Part shown: positions 51,042 through 59,350 of the stretch, one piece after another
Numbering within the stretch: position 1 is the first letter of the stretch
Layout: each line of letters starts with the position of its first letter
Origin: Streptomyces sp. XM4193
GTDB lineage: Bacteria; Actinomycetota; Actinomycetes; Streptomycetales; Streptomycetaceae
Assembly (NCBI RefSeq): GCF_023072595.1
Contig: NZ_JALLGK010000009.1
Coordinates: 124,001-188,000 of the forward strand
Direction of reading: 5' to 3'
DNA: 64,000 nt
Program-made: the position numbers and the translations under genes
The notes under the pieces: model-generated
What the model was told of the DNA's origin: nothing
The model's database searches: none
What the model saw: the letters and a program-made list of their open reading frames with translations, nothing else

Positions 51042-51368
51042 ATGTCCGAGATCCGTTCGGTGCGCGCCGACGACCTGTGGCTGAGCCCTGCCTACGGCCG
51101 GGACACGGTGACGTTCCACTTCACCCGGATCGACGACGAGGCGGCGGTCGCCCCCGCAATCGCGGCGGTGGAGGAGCGGTTGGTGCCGTACGGAGCGCGT
51201 CCGCACCGGGCGAAACTGACCGCGCCGGCGCCGCACCGGGTCGCGGAACTGTACCCGCGCGGCGCCGACTTCGCCGTGCTGCGCCGCCGGTTCGACCCGG
51301 AGGGGAAGTTCAGCAACGCCTTCGTCGACAGGCGCTTCCCGTACCTGACCCCTGTCGCCCGTACCTGA
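51042..51368 (+). pseudogene. C-terminal remnant of an alditol/D-arabinono-lactone-oxidase-type FAD enzyme
   Basis: 108 readable residues: SEIRSVRADDLWLSPAYGRD, FHFTRIDDEAAVAPAIAAVEE and DFAVLRRRFDPEGKFSNAFVD match the C-terminal (ALO) domain of FAD-linked alditol oxidases. The N-terminal FAD-binding domain, about 300 residues, is missing; upstream sequence (50780-51040) does not encode it in any frame I can see. Therefore a truncated, presumably dead copy. Confidence 0.7.
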
Positions 51369-51412
51369 ACCCGTCAGGAGGTCGGACGACCGTCCGCACG
51401 CCGTGGGTCCTG

Positions 51413-52363
51413 TCACGGAGCGACGGGACCCGCGGCGTGGTCCATCCACACCTGCGTGATCTGCCGGTACGTCTGGCGTGCCACGTGGGGGTGGGTGTCG
51501 GCGTAGGACGTGTAGGCGTTGAGACCGGTGGTCAGCGCCCAGCCTCGGCCGCGCGCCCAGGTGGCCCCGTCGAGGCCGATCCGCTGCCGGAACACCTCAC
51601 GGGTCCGGGGCGAGAGCAGGGTGTAGGCGGCCATCAGGTCGATGGCGGGATCACCGATTCCCAACGAACCGAAGTCGATCACGGCGGTGAGCCGGCCCTG
51701 GTCGATGAGGAGGTTTCCGTTGTGGAGGTCGCCGTGGCACCAGACCGGTTCGTGCTCGTCCTCCCAGGCCGGGGCGGCGAGCGCGTCCTCCCATGCCCGT
51801 AGCAGAGCAGCGGCGTCGAAGGTGTCGGCGACGGCGGCGATGGCGGCACGGGTCGACGCGTCACGGGCCGAGAGCCGGGGTCGCGCCAGGCCGGCGTCCC
51901 CGTCACCGCCCGCGTCCTCGCCGTTGTTCCGGGAGCCGGATGCGCGGTCGGGCGTGGGAACGCGGTGCAACGCCCGCACGAAGTCGGCGAGCTGAGCTGC
52001 CGGCCCGGGAGCGTCGGACTGGTCAACAACGTCAGTGACGGTCTCGCCTCGCAACCAGCGGTGGACCGACCAGTGCCAGGGGTAGCCAAGAGCGGGCGTC
52101 CCGGTGCCGACCGGCGAGGGCACCTCCAGAGGCAGCAGGGGAGCAAGCCGAGGCAACCACTCCGCCTCCTTGAGGGCCTGCCCGGCAGCCCAGTCCCCGC
52201 GTGGCAGCCGGACCGACAGCGAGTCCCCCAGCCGGAAGATGACGTGGTCGGACCCGCCGGGATCCAGCGGTACGAGAGGGAGCCCCGCCCACTGCGGGAA
52301 CTGCTCCTCCAGCAGCTCTCGCGCCAACGACTCGTCGATCGTCGGAACCGGGCCTGATTCCAC
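51413..52363 (-). CDS. Aminoglycoside phosphotransferase-family kinase
   Basis: 316-residue APH/choline-kinase fold protein. The Brenner motif is VWCHGDLHNGNLL and the metal-binding motif VIDFGSLGIGDPAIDL; the nucleotide-site lysine region lies near the N-terminus (SDHVIFRLGDSLSVRLPR). Such proteins phosphorylate small molecules or macrolides; the substrate here is unknown and it is not clearly a resistance gene for the neighbouring cluster. GTG start with GAGAGGAG eight bases upstream. Confidence 0.82.
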   Translation of the reverse strand: MESGPVPTIDESLARELLEEQFPQWAGLPLVPLDPGGSDHVIFRLGDSLSVRLPRGDWAAGQALKEAEWLPRLAPLLPLEVPSPVGTGTPALGYPWHWSVHRWLRGETVTDVVDQSDAPGPAAQLADFVRALHRVPTPDRASGSRNNGEDAGGDGDAGLARPRLSARDASTRAAIAAVADTFDAAALLRAWEDALAAPAWEDEHEPVWCHGDLHNGNLLIDQGRLTAVIDFGSLGIGDPAIDLMAAYTLLSPRTREVFRQRIGLDGATWARGRGWALTTGLNAYTSYADTHPHVARQTYRQITQVWMDHAAGPVAP

Positions 52364-52560
52364 GCGGCCAACTCCTCTCCGTCAGCGGCATGTTCACGCC
52401 GCCCGACACTCTGGTGCCCTCGGTCCGGCATCTTCGACGGTCGTTTGATGGCACCGTATGGCAAGTCGGAGCCACTTGTAGCCGCGATGGGTGGCGAACC
52501 ATCCCCCGGGTCCTGTTGGCAGCGGTCGGCCAGGGCACCACGGCCCGTGTGCGGCGCCGG

Positions 52561-52842
52561 TCAGTGCTCTCCGGCCGAGATCGCGCCGATGACGGGGCGG
52601 GCGAGCTTGGTGGAGTGGGTGGCCAGGATCGGGTACAGGGTGTGCTGCCCCTTCAGGCGCCCGTGCTCGGCGCCTTGTTCGGCCCGTCCGTGGACCTGGC
52701 AGTGGGTGGGGTCGATGTCGATGAACATCAGCTGCGCGGCGTCGGGCAGCAGCGGGGTGTGCCGGGCGAGGTCGGCGAGGAACCTCCGGTGCGCGCGGTG
52801 CAATCCGGGAGTCGAGGCGGCCTGGCACCTGCACGAGCCGGC
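52561..52842 (-). pseudogene. Transposase remnant (IS1380-like DDE)
   Basis: About 90 residues including LLPDAAQLMFIDIDPTHCQV, HGRAEQGAEHG and LYPILATHSTKLARPVIGA resemble the catalytic core of IS1380-type DDE transposases (Asp in IDID, then a Y/H-G-K-Q-G-like segment). The rest of the gene and inverted repeats are absent. It is fused directly to the integrase remnant upstream, so this is a decayed mobile-element junction. Confidence 0.6.
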
Positions 52843-52844
52843 TC

Positions 52845-52977
52845 TTTGAAGGATTCTGCCGACGTCGGGTCAGCGAGCCGTTGCGACTCCCGGGATCCGC
52901 CACGGCCGCCCTGAAACCAACGCACCCGGTGGGTGACCGTTCCGTCCTTGCTGGGTGTGCTCCTTGATGCTCGCCAT
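52845..52977 (-). pseudogene. 5' fragment of a tyrosine-recombinase (integrase) gene, frameshifted
   Basis: The start reads MASIKE, then a one-base shift is needed to continue into DGTVTHRVRWFQGGRGGSRE and FADPTSAESFK-like sequence, the arm-binding N-terminus of actinobacterial integrases. Homology stops abruptly near 52845. It lies 113 bases from tRNA-His and is oriented in the same direction. The catalytic domain is missing. Confidence 0.6.
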
Positions 52978-53040
52978 GTCCGGGACGTTGGCGATCGATC
53001 CCGACACCGGTCTGCCCATGGTTCGGCCATGAGCTCAGAG

Positions 53041-53079
53041 AAAAAGGCCCTGACCTGAGTTTCCCCAGGTCAGAGCCTT
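53041..53079 (-). terminator. Rho-independent terminator of tRNA-His
   Basis: Fourteen-base stem (arms 53044-53057 and 53066-53079, one G-U pair) with an eight-base loop, followed on the minus strand by a T-run. Starts 11 bases beyond the tRNA 3' end. Confidence 0.88.
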
Positions 53080-53089
53080 GATCACTAAG

Positions 53090-53163
53090 GGTGAATGACG
53101 GGACTTGAACCCGCGACATCCTGGACCACAACCAGGTGCTCTACCGACTGAGCTACATCCACC
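53090..53163 (-). tRNA. tRNA-His (GTG anticodon)
   Basis: Full cloverleaf on the minus strand. The acceptor GTGGATG pairs with CATTCAC, with an extra 5' G opposite the discriminator C, the identity mark of tRNA-His. D-loop AGCTCAGTCGGTAGAGC, anticodon GTG at 53127-53129, T-arm GCGGGTTCAAGTCCCGT. CCA is not encoded. Followed by a strong terminator. Integrase debris downstream suggests that its 3' end served as an attachment site. Confidence 0.95.
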
Positions 53164-53325
53164 ACGACCGGCTGCGGAAAGTGCCTCTCCGTACCGGCCG
53201 ATATGAAGTGTACAGGGTTTGCGCGGGTGCTCGCGCACCCCTTTTCCCTCGCTTCCCGCAGGCCCCGCGGCGCGCCCGCACCCGCTGCCCGTACCCGCTG
53301 GGCCCGGACGCCCCGCGCGGCGGGA

Positions 53326-53949
53326 TCAGGCGGGCTGCTCGGGCTTCGGCTCGGCCGGCAGCACGTGCCGGGCGGCGATCTCCTTCGCGGTCTCGGAGTC
53401 CGGGCCGGGCTGCGGGACGAAGACCGCCTCCCGGTAGTAGCGGAGCTCCGCGATCGACTCCCGGATGTCGGCGAGCGCGCGGTGATTGCCGCTCTTCTCC
53501 GGGCTGTTGAAGTACGCGCGGGGGTACCAGCGGCGGGAGAGCTCCTTGATCGAGGAGACGTCCACGATCCGGTAGTGCAGATGGTTCTCCAGCGTGCGCA
53601 TGTCCCGTGCCAGGAAGCCCCGGTCGGTGGCGACGGAGTTGCCGCACAGCGGCGCCTTCCCCGGGTCCGGCACGTGGTCCTTCACATAGGCGAGCACCTG
53701 CTCCTCCGCCTCAGCAAGGGACGTGCCGCCCTCCAGCTCCTCCAGCAGCCCGGAACTGGTGTGCATGGCGCGCACCACCTCGGGCATCTGCGCCAGCGCG
53801 TCGTCCGGCGGTCGGATGACGATGTCCACCCCCTCGCCGAGGATGTTGAGCTCCGAGTCGGTCACCAGCGCGGCCACCTCGATGAGCGCGTCCTTGGACA
53901 GCGAGAGACCGGTCATCTCGCAGTCGATCCACACCATGCGATCGTTCAT
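53326..53949 (-). CDS. orn: Oligoribonuclease
   Basis: 207-residue DEDDh exonuclease that degrades short RNA and pGpG-type linear dinucleotides. MVWIDCEMTGLSLSKDALIE contains the first D and E; CGNSVATDRGFLARDM and HYRIVDVSSIKEL follow, and NHRALADIRESIAEL holds the last H and D. Adjacent to adpA, an arrangement known in Streptomyces, where orn loss affects growth and sporulation. Confidence 0.95.
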   Translation of the reverse strand: MNDRMVWIDCEMTGLSLSKDALIEVAALVTDSELNILGEGVDIVIRPPDDALAQMPEVVRAMHTSSGLLEELEGGTSLAEAEEQVLAYVKDHVPDPGKAPLCGNSVATDRGFLARDMRTLENHLHYRIVDVSSIKELSRRWYPRAYFNSPEKSGNHRALADIRESIAELRYYREAVFVPQPGPDSETAKEIAARHVLPAEPKPEQPA

Positions 53950-54490
53950 GCCGATCACCCTACGTGGCACTTCGCCGGGGGTCTGCCCTCCCGGCGGACC
54001 GGGCGGAATCGGCTCCCGCGGAACGGGCGACGCCTCCGGAGGACCGCTCCCGGACCGCCGCCGCACGCGGCGATGCGACCGCGCGCGTGGCGGTGGCGCC
54101 GGCGCCCGTGAACCGCGAACGCCCCTGCTGCGCGGGGCGGTTGGCGGGGCGGAGGGCACGGTGCGGAGAGGCAGGCATTTCTGCGCCGGGCCCGCAGGGA
54201 CGTGTCGGACAGCGCGACCCGCCGCACCGTGCGGACCGTCGGACGGCTGCGACGTGACGAGGTGACGATGCGGCGAAGTGGCGTCCCGACCGCGAGCAGC
54301 CGGGGGGCGGAGACAGCCGGGGACAGCCGGAAGCGGCGGGGACAGCCGGGGACCACGGGGCAGTCGTAACCGCCGGGCGGTCAACGATCCGGCCCGGCAG
54401 CGCGACCCGGCAGCGTGAACCAACCGGCCTCGCCCCGACGGCTGGCCCGGCCCGGTCCGTTCGACGAGTCGACGAGGGCCGGCCCGGAGG
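53950..54490. other. Intergenic region between adpA and orn
   Basis: 540 GC-rich bases, downstream of adpA and upstream of orn, both on the minus strand. It should hold the orn promoter. ACAGCCGG recurs four times at about 54300-54350. No credible gene or hairpin with T-run seen. Confidence 0.45.
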
Positions 54491-55840
54491 TCAGCCGCGG
54501 GTGCGCCTGCCGGGTGTGCGCGCGACGTACATCTCCGACTCGGGCTTGCCCTGCTCCGGCACGGAGGCGGTGATCAGCCCGGCCGTGAACATGCCGGCGC
54601 CCTCGCTCCGCCCCGCCCGCAGCTGCTCGGGCCGCACGCCGTCCGGACGCCCCGCGTCGCTGCGCACGTCGGGGCGTGCCTCGCCGGGTCGCTGCTCGGT
54701 GCGCGGCAGCTCGCCGCGCGTGCCCTCGGTGCGCGCGGGCGGCACCCGGTACTCGGTCGTGGTGGCCACCGCGACCGTGCTGTCCGCCGATTCGGCGGCG
54801 CCGGCCGCACCGGGACGCCGTACGCGGTACGCGGCCCGGTAGGCGGCCGGCGAGGAGCCGAGCTGCCGCCGGAAGTGGCCGCGCAGCGCCACCGGGGAAC
54901 GGAAACCGCAGCGCGCGGCCACCTCGTCCACCGAGTAGTCGGTCGTCTCCAGCAACCGCTGGGCCTGGAGCACGCGTTGGGTGATGAGCCACTGGAGCGG
55001 CGCACTGCCGGTGAGCGTCCTGAACCGGCGGTCGAAGGTCCGCCTGCTCATGTACGCGCGTGCGGCGAGCGTCTCCACGTCGAACTGCTCGTGCAGATGC
55101 TCCAGCGCCCAGGCGACGACCTCGGCCAGCGGGTCGGTGCCGATCTCCTCCGGTAAAGACCTGTCCAGCCGGTGCAGTTGACCCATGTCCGCGGCGTTGC
55201 CCCGACGCGGGGGCACGACCAGCCGCCGGGCGAGTGCGCCCGCGGCCTCCGCACCGTGGTCGGTGCGCACGACGTGCAGGCACAGGTCGATTCCGGCCGC
55301 GGTGCCGGCGGAGGTGAGGATGTCCCCGTCGTCGACGTACAGCTCCCGGGGGTCGACGTGGACCGCGGGGTAGCGCTTGGCGAGGGTGGGCGCGTACATC
55401 CAGTGGGTGGTCGCCGGACGGCCGTCCAGCAGACCCGCGGCGGCCAGGACGAAGGCGCCGGTGCACAGGCCCATGATCCGGGCACCCTCCTGGTGCGCTC
55501 GGCGCAGTGCCTCGACCGCGGCCGGTGGCGGCGGCTGGGTGATGGAGCGCCAGGCCGGGACGACGATGGTGCCCGCGCGGGCGATGGCGTCCAGCCCGTG
55601 CGGCGTGGTGAGTTCGAGACCGCCGGTGGTGCGCAGCGGGCCGTCCTCGCCCGCGCAGACCAGCAGTCGGTAACGCGGCACCCCGGCGTCCTGCCGGTCG
55701 ATGCCGAAGACGGACAGCGGGATCGAGCTCTCGAATATCGGTCCGCCGCCGAACAGGAGCACCGCCACGATCTCGCGGCGCCGCCGGGTGGCGAGCTTCC
55801 TTGTAGTCGTCGCGGGGCCGTGCGTTGGGTCCTGGCTCAT
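54491..55840 (-). CDS. adpA: AdpA, pleiotropic AraC-family activator of development and antibiotic production
   Basis: 449 residues. N-terminal DJ-1/PfpI-like dimerisation domain (EIVAVLLFGGGPIFESSIPL to about 200; GLCTGAFVLAAAGLL) and C-terminal AraC DNA-binding domain (AARAYMSRRTFDRRFRTLTG, then ARCGFRSPVALRGHFRRQLG). These stretches match Streptomyces AdpA almost word for word. Leu229, in the linker between domains, is encoded by TTA (55154-55156), the conserved bldA-dependent codon. Its target genes usually include cluster-situated regulators; none is obvious in the cluster to its left. A short AGGACA precedes the ATG. Confidence 0.96.
   Translation of the reverse strand: MSQDPTHGPATTTRKLATRRRREIVAVLLFGGGPIFESSIPLSVFGIDRQDAGVPRYRLLVCAGEDGPLRTTGGLELTTPHGLDAIARAGTIVVPAWRSITQPPPPAAVEALRRAHQEGARIMGLCTGAFVLAAAGLLDGRPATTHWMYAPTLAKRYPAVHVDPRELYVDDGDILTSAGTAAGIDLCLHVVRTDHGAEAAGALARRLVVPPRRGNAADMGQLHRLDRSLPEEIGTDPLAEVVAWALEHLHEQFDVETLAARAYMSRRTFDRRFRTLTGSAPLQWLITQRVLQAQRLLETTDYSVDEVAARCGFRSPVALRGHFRRQLGSSPAAYRAAYRVRRPGAAGAAESADSTVAVATTTEYRVPPARTEGTRGELPRTEQRPGEARPDVRSDAGRPDGVRPEQLRAGRSEGAGMFTAGLITASVPEQGKPESEMYVARTPGRRTRG
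55154..55156 (-). promoter_or_regulatory. TTA codon in adpA (bldA-dependent translation)
   Basis: In-frame TTA at codon 229, in the sequence RSLPEE. TTA is rare in Streptomyces and read only by the bldA tRNA. I noticed no TTA in the biosynthetic cluster on a visual pass. Confidence 0.9.
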
Positions 55841-56770
55841 TGTCCTAAGCCCCCCTCAGTTTGGTCGCGTCCTCTCGGTCCTGCACGGTTTCCCCCGCCG
55901 TGGTTTTGCCAAGATCGAATCTACTGCGTCCGAAGAGGCCCTCGGGACAACTTCGACCGCCACCGCTATGTCGACATGACAACTTGGCGTAAAGCATTCG
56001 ATCACGAAGAGTGGCATCCGGACACTCCGCTGGGAAGTGCGTTGGGTGCTCAGCGTGTGCGTCGGGAGGGGTATACGTCGGAAACACCCCATTCCGGCAG
56101 GTGGTGCAAGGGCGACACATGCGCGCTACAAGTGGCGTATCACGTCCATAACTTGGCTGAAAAGAATGCTAAGGGCCCTGTGCGCCCCCTGTGCTTCGGG
56201 GTGTGCGCCCCCGTGCCGCGGTTTCTGTGCCCTGTGCGCCCATCGGCCGCGTACCGGCCGGTGCTCGAACTGCCCCGGGAATGCGACCATTTACCGGCAT
56301 CTGTGGAATTTTCCTCGCCCGATGCGGCTGGGCGATGCGGTTGGGCGTGGCCCGGTCCGCGGCGAGGTGCTCGCGTCGCTCCCGCCGCATCCGCGGCCCC
56401 TCGGTGCCTCTGCATGCGAGCCGCCCCGAGGGCGGCAGCGGGGCGCCTCGGCGGTCGCGGCGAGGGTGCGGCGAGACGGGACGCCCGTCGGCCCTCTGCC
56501 GGGCGACGGCGGGGCGTGGCGGGCTTCCGGCGGCCTGCGCGCCGCGTGGAGGCTCCGCCGTCGCGGGGCGTTCGGCCGTGTCCGTTCCCGCTGTTGCCAG
56601 AAGCGCCGGCCTCGGGCATGCTTCCGCCCCAGCCACTGGGCACGCGGGGTGTAGCTGCGTACCCTTGGGGTAGGCCAAAAGAAAGACGCTTCCCGGACGT
56701 TTCTCACACGACTTCGCTTGTCACCATCCGCCGTTCCATCCGCACGAGGATCACCTTCGCCGAGACGATC
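55841..56770. other. Long upstream region of adpA and the universal-stress gene
   Basis: 930 bases between divergent genes. The first 350 bases next to adpA are AT-richer than average and probably form its long regulatory region. TGTGCGCCC recurs three times at about 56180-56245. The part from 56300 to 56640 is extremely GC-rich and open in several frames on both strands, but no frame gives a recognisable protein. Confidence 0.5.
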
Positions 56771-57292
56771 ATGGCCGGACACGAGATTCCCGAACCAGTG
56801 GACCGCAAGCGGCTTGCCGACTCCCCGGCGGTGCCGGAGGCCGCGGCGGACGCACGCCAGGAATGCGACCCGGCCTTCAAGCACGGTGTCGTCGTCGGCT
56901 TCGACGGATCCCTCTCCAGCGAGCGGGCGCTCGCCTACGCGGTCGGCATGGCGCACCGCTCCGGTTCGGGCCTGATCATCGTGCACGTGGCGAACCGGCT
57001 GCCCACCACCGTGTGGGCGGGCTGTGAGCCCCCGGTCTTCGTGGACGTCCCGGACCAGCGCACCGAGGTGCTCGGGCTCGAGCTGGCCTGCGCCGACCAT
57101 CTGAGCGAGATTCCCTGGATCCTGGTCGAGCGCGGCGGCGACATCTGCCACGAGCTGGAGGAGGTCGGTCAGGAGTACGAGGCGGACGCCATCGTGGTCG
57201 GCTCCACGCACGGCCTCGTCGGCCGGATCTTCGGTTCCGTGGCGGGGCGGCTCGCGCGCCGGGCCGAGCGGCCGGTCGTGGTGATCCCGTAG
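56771..57292 (+). CDS. Universal stress protein family, ATP-binding type
   Basis: 173 residues with one UspA domain. VVVGFDGSLSSERALAYAVG is the first beta strand and ADAIVVGSTHGLVGRIFGSVAGRL carries the G-2x-G-9x-G(S) ATP-binding loop. Residues 1-40 are a hydrophilic extension. The ATG has only a weak ribosome site. Role in stress or dormancy physiology by family; no partner gene. Confidence 0.85.
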   Translation: MAGHEIPEPVDRKRLADSPAVPEAAADARQECDPAFKHGVVVGFDGSLSSERALAYAVGMAHRSGSGLIIVHVANRLPTTVWAGCEPPVFVDVPDQRTEVLGLELACADHLSEIPWILVERGGDICHELEEVGQEYEADAIVVGSTHGLVGRIFGSVAGRLARRAERPVVVIP

Positions 57293-57407
57293 TCGGCGAG
57301 CCGCGGGGAGGCGCTTCCGCCGCTTCCGCTCGGCTCCCGGCCGGGCCCGGCGCCCGTGTGCTTGCGTCGGCGGTGTCGACCGGCCCCGGGGATCCGGGCC
57401 GCAGAGC

Positions 57408-58199
57408 CTAGTCGGCGAGGCCCGCGGCGGTCAGCAGGTACTGCGTCATCGGCTCGTAGTGGAGCGGGTTCACCACGTGGTCGTCCAGCGGCACGGTGAC
57501 CGCGAGCGTGCCCTCCGCCTCGGCGAGGAAGAGCGCCGGGTCGTTGCTGTCGGCGAAACCGACGGTGTCGATGCCGCGCTCCGCGGCGCAGCCCGCCCAG
57601 CCGTGGTCCGCGAAGACGAGATCGGGCAGCGGCTCGCCCGCCTCCGTCAGCGCCCCGAGGATCGCGTGCATGGGCGCGGGAGAGTGGGTGTGCCAGAGGC
57701 TGGCGCCGAGCTCGTAGACCGCCACTCCGGCGAACTGCACGATCACACCCTTGTCCGCGAAGACACCGAGGGGTACGCGGACGATGTCGCAGCCGGCGCG
57801 GCGCAGCGCGCCTGCCACCGAGCCGTGCAGGTCCAGCAGCGCTCCGGGGTGGCCGGTGGCCAGCAGCACCCGCTCGGAGGCGGCCGCCGCCTTGCGCAGT
57901 CGCAGCGCGGCCCGGTCGAGCGCGTCGACGGTCAGCTCCGGGTCGATGGTGTCCTGGCCCGAGCGGTGGGCCGGGTCGTCGCTGACTCCGGCGCGCTCCG
58001 CCATGACGGCGAGCACGTCCTGCTCGTCCCGCCACCGGTCGCCGAGCTCCAGCCCGAGCCAGTAGTGGCGGTCGCCGTTCGCCAGGCCCCGGTAGTGATT
58101 GAGGTTGTTCTCCCGCGGCGTCGCCACGTCCCCCGCGATCCGGGTGCGTACGAGATGGTCGACGAGCTCGCTGCGGGACGGTGCGGTGGGCGGTGGCAT
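57408..58199 (-). CDS. Conserved actinobacterial protein, possible phosphatase
   Basis: 263 residues. The sequence LVDHLVRTRIAGDVATPRENNLNHYRGLANG at the start, ATGHPGALLDLHGSVAGAL and FADHGWAGCAAERGIDTVGFAD are distinctive and belong to a conserved Streptomyces family often named phosphatase, but I see no catalytic motif that proves it. The start has no clear ribosome site. Divergent from agmatinase with a perfect palindrome between them. Confidence 0.65.
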   Translation of the reverse strand: MPPPTAPSRSELVDHLVRTRIAGDVATPRENNLNHYRGLANGDRHYWLGLELGDRWRDEQDVLAVMAERAGVSDDPAHRSGQDTIDPELTVDALDRAALRLRKAAAASERVLLATGHPGALLDLHGSVAGALRRAGCDIVRVPLGVFADKGVIVQFAGVAVYELGASLWHTHSPAPMHAILGALTEAGEPLPDLVFADHGWAGCAAERGIDTVGFADSNDPALFLAEAEGTLAVTVPLDDHVVNPLHYEPMTQYLLTAAGLAD

Positions 58200-58230
58200 A
58201 CGGCCATTGTGGCGCGGAAGCGTGAACGGT

Positions 58231-58243
58231 GGACAGTCTGTCC
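58231..58243. promoter_or_regulatory. GGACA-N3-TGTCC palindrome between divergent genes
   Basis: GGACAGTCTGTCC, perfect five-base arms around GTC, lies 32 bases from one start and 70 from the other. It is a good operator candidate for an unknown regulator acting on the phosphatase-like gene, agmatinase or both. Confidence 0.45.
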
Positions 58244-58312
58244 AAAATCCGGGGACGGCCCTCGCGGAAACGTCCATGTGGCGGGCGACGCCCCCGCGCC
58301 TACGCTCCGCGC

Positions 58313-59350
58313 ATGAGCACCGACACCCCCCGCAACCAGCCGCCCGTGCCGCAGCCGTTCACCGGAAGCATCGGCGGCGATCCGGCCGCCGGGCCGGTCG
58401 GCCCCGTCGACTCCTCGCGGGTGCCGCGTTTCGCAGGCCCCGCGACCTTCGCCCGGCTGCCGCGGCTCGACGAGGTGGGCAGTGCGGACGTCGCCGTGGT
58501 GGGGGTGCCCTTCGACTCCGGCGTCTCCTACCGGCCCGGCGCCCGCTTCGGCGGGAACGCGATCCGGGAGGCGTCCCGGCTGCTGCGCCCGTACAACCCG
58601 GCGCAGGACGCCTCGCCGTTCGCGCTCGCCCAGGTCGCGGACGCGGGCGACATCGCGGCGAACCCGTTCCACATCAACGAGGCGGTCGAGACCGTCCAGG
58701 CCGCGGCCGACGAACTGCTCGACAGCGGCGCCCGCCTGATGACGCTGGGCGGCGACCACACCATCGCGCTGCCGCTGCTGCGCTCGGTCGCGCGCCGGCA
58801 CGGGCCCGTCGCCCTGCTGCACTTCGACGCCCATCTGGACACCTGGGACACCTACTTCGGCGCCGAGTACACCCACGGCACCCCGTTCCGCCGGGCCGTG
58901 GAGGAGGGCGTCCTGGACACCTCCGCGCTCTCCCACGTCGGTGTGCGCGGCCCGCTGTACGGCAAGCGGGACCTGGACGAGGACGAACGGATGGGCTTCG
59001 GGATCGTCACCTCCGCCGACGTGATGCGGCGCGGAGTGGACGAGGTGGCACAGCAGTTGCGCGAACGCGTCGGCGACCGGCCGCTCTACATCTCGATCGA
59101 CATCGATGTGCTCGACCCCGCGCACGCGCCCGGCACCGGCACCCCGGAGGCCGGCGGGCTCACCTCGCGCGAACTCCTGGAGATTCTGCGCGGGTTGGCC
59201 GGCTGCCATCTGGTCTCCGCCGACCTGGTGGAGGTGGCCCCGGCGTACGACCACGCGGAGATCACCGCGGTCGCCGCCTCCCACACCGCCTATGAGCTGA
59301 CCACGCTGATGGCGCGCCAGATCGCCGCGGGGCGGGAGAGCGAGGGGTGA
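58313..59350 (+). CDS. speB: Agmatinase / ureohydrolase
   Basis: 345 residues of the arginase superfamily. The metal-binding motifs are complete: TLGGDHTIALP, LLHFDAHLDTWD and SIDIDVLDPAHAPGTGTPEAGG. The N-terminal FAGPATFARLP is usual for agmatinases and guanidinobutyrases. It hydrolyses agmatine (or guanidinobutyrate) to putrescine-type amine plus urea. A TACGCT hexamer seven bases before the ATG and no ribosome site suggest a leaderless transcript. Confidence 0.88.
   Translation: MSTDTPRNQPPVPQPFTGSIGGDPAAGPVGPVDSSRVPRFAGPATFARLPRLDEVGSADVAVVGVPFDSGVSYRPGARFGGNAIREASRLLRPYNPAQDASPFALAQVADAGDIAANPFHINEAVETVQAAADELLDSGARLMTLGGDHTIALPLLRSVARRHGPVALLHFDAHLDTWDTYFGAEYTHGTPFRRAVEEGVLDTSALSHVGVRGPLYGKRDLDEDERMGFGIVTSADVMRRGVDEVAQQLRERVGDRPLYISIDIDVLDPAHAPGTGTPEAGGLTSRELLEILRGLAGCHLVSADLVEVAPAYDHAEITAVAASHTAYELTTLMARQIAAGRESEG

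Noticed and set aside
52394..53131. 245-codon leftward frame across the tRNA-adjacent region
   Set aside because: It crosses the tRNA terminator and its translation is meaningless; the real signals are in another frame (transposase and integrase fragments).
53090..53163. Second copy of the tRNA-His 3' end marking an attachment-site pair
   Set aside because: I looked for the CGGGACTTGAACCCGCG-type sequence elsewhere in the window and found none, so no att duplication can be claimed here.
56190..56680. Several overlapping open frames on both strands upstream of the stress-protein gene
   Set aside because: Arg/Pro/Ala-rich translations in multiple frames indicate GC-rich non-coding DNA.
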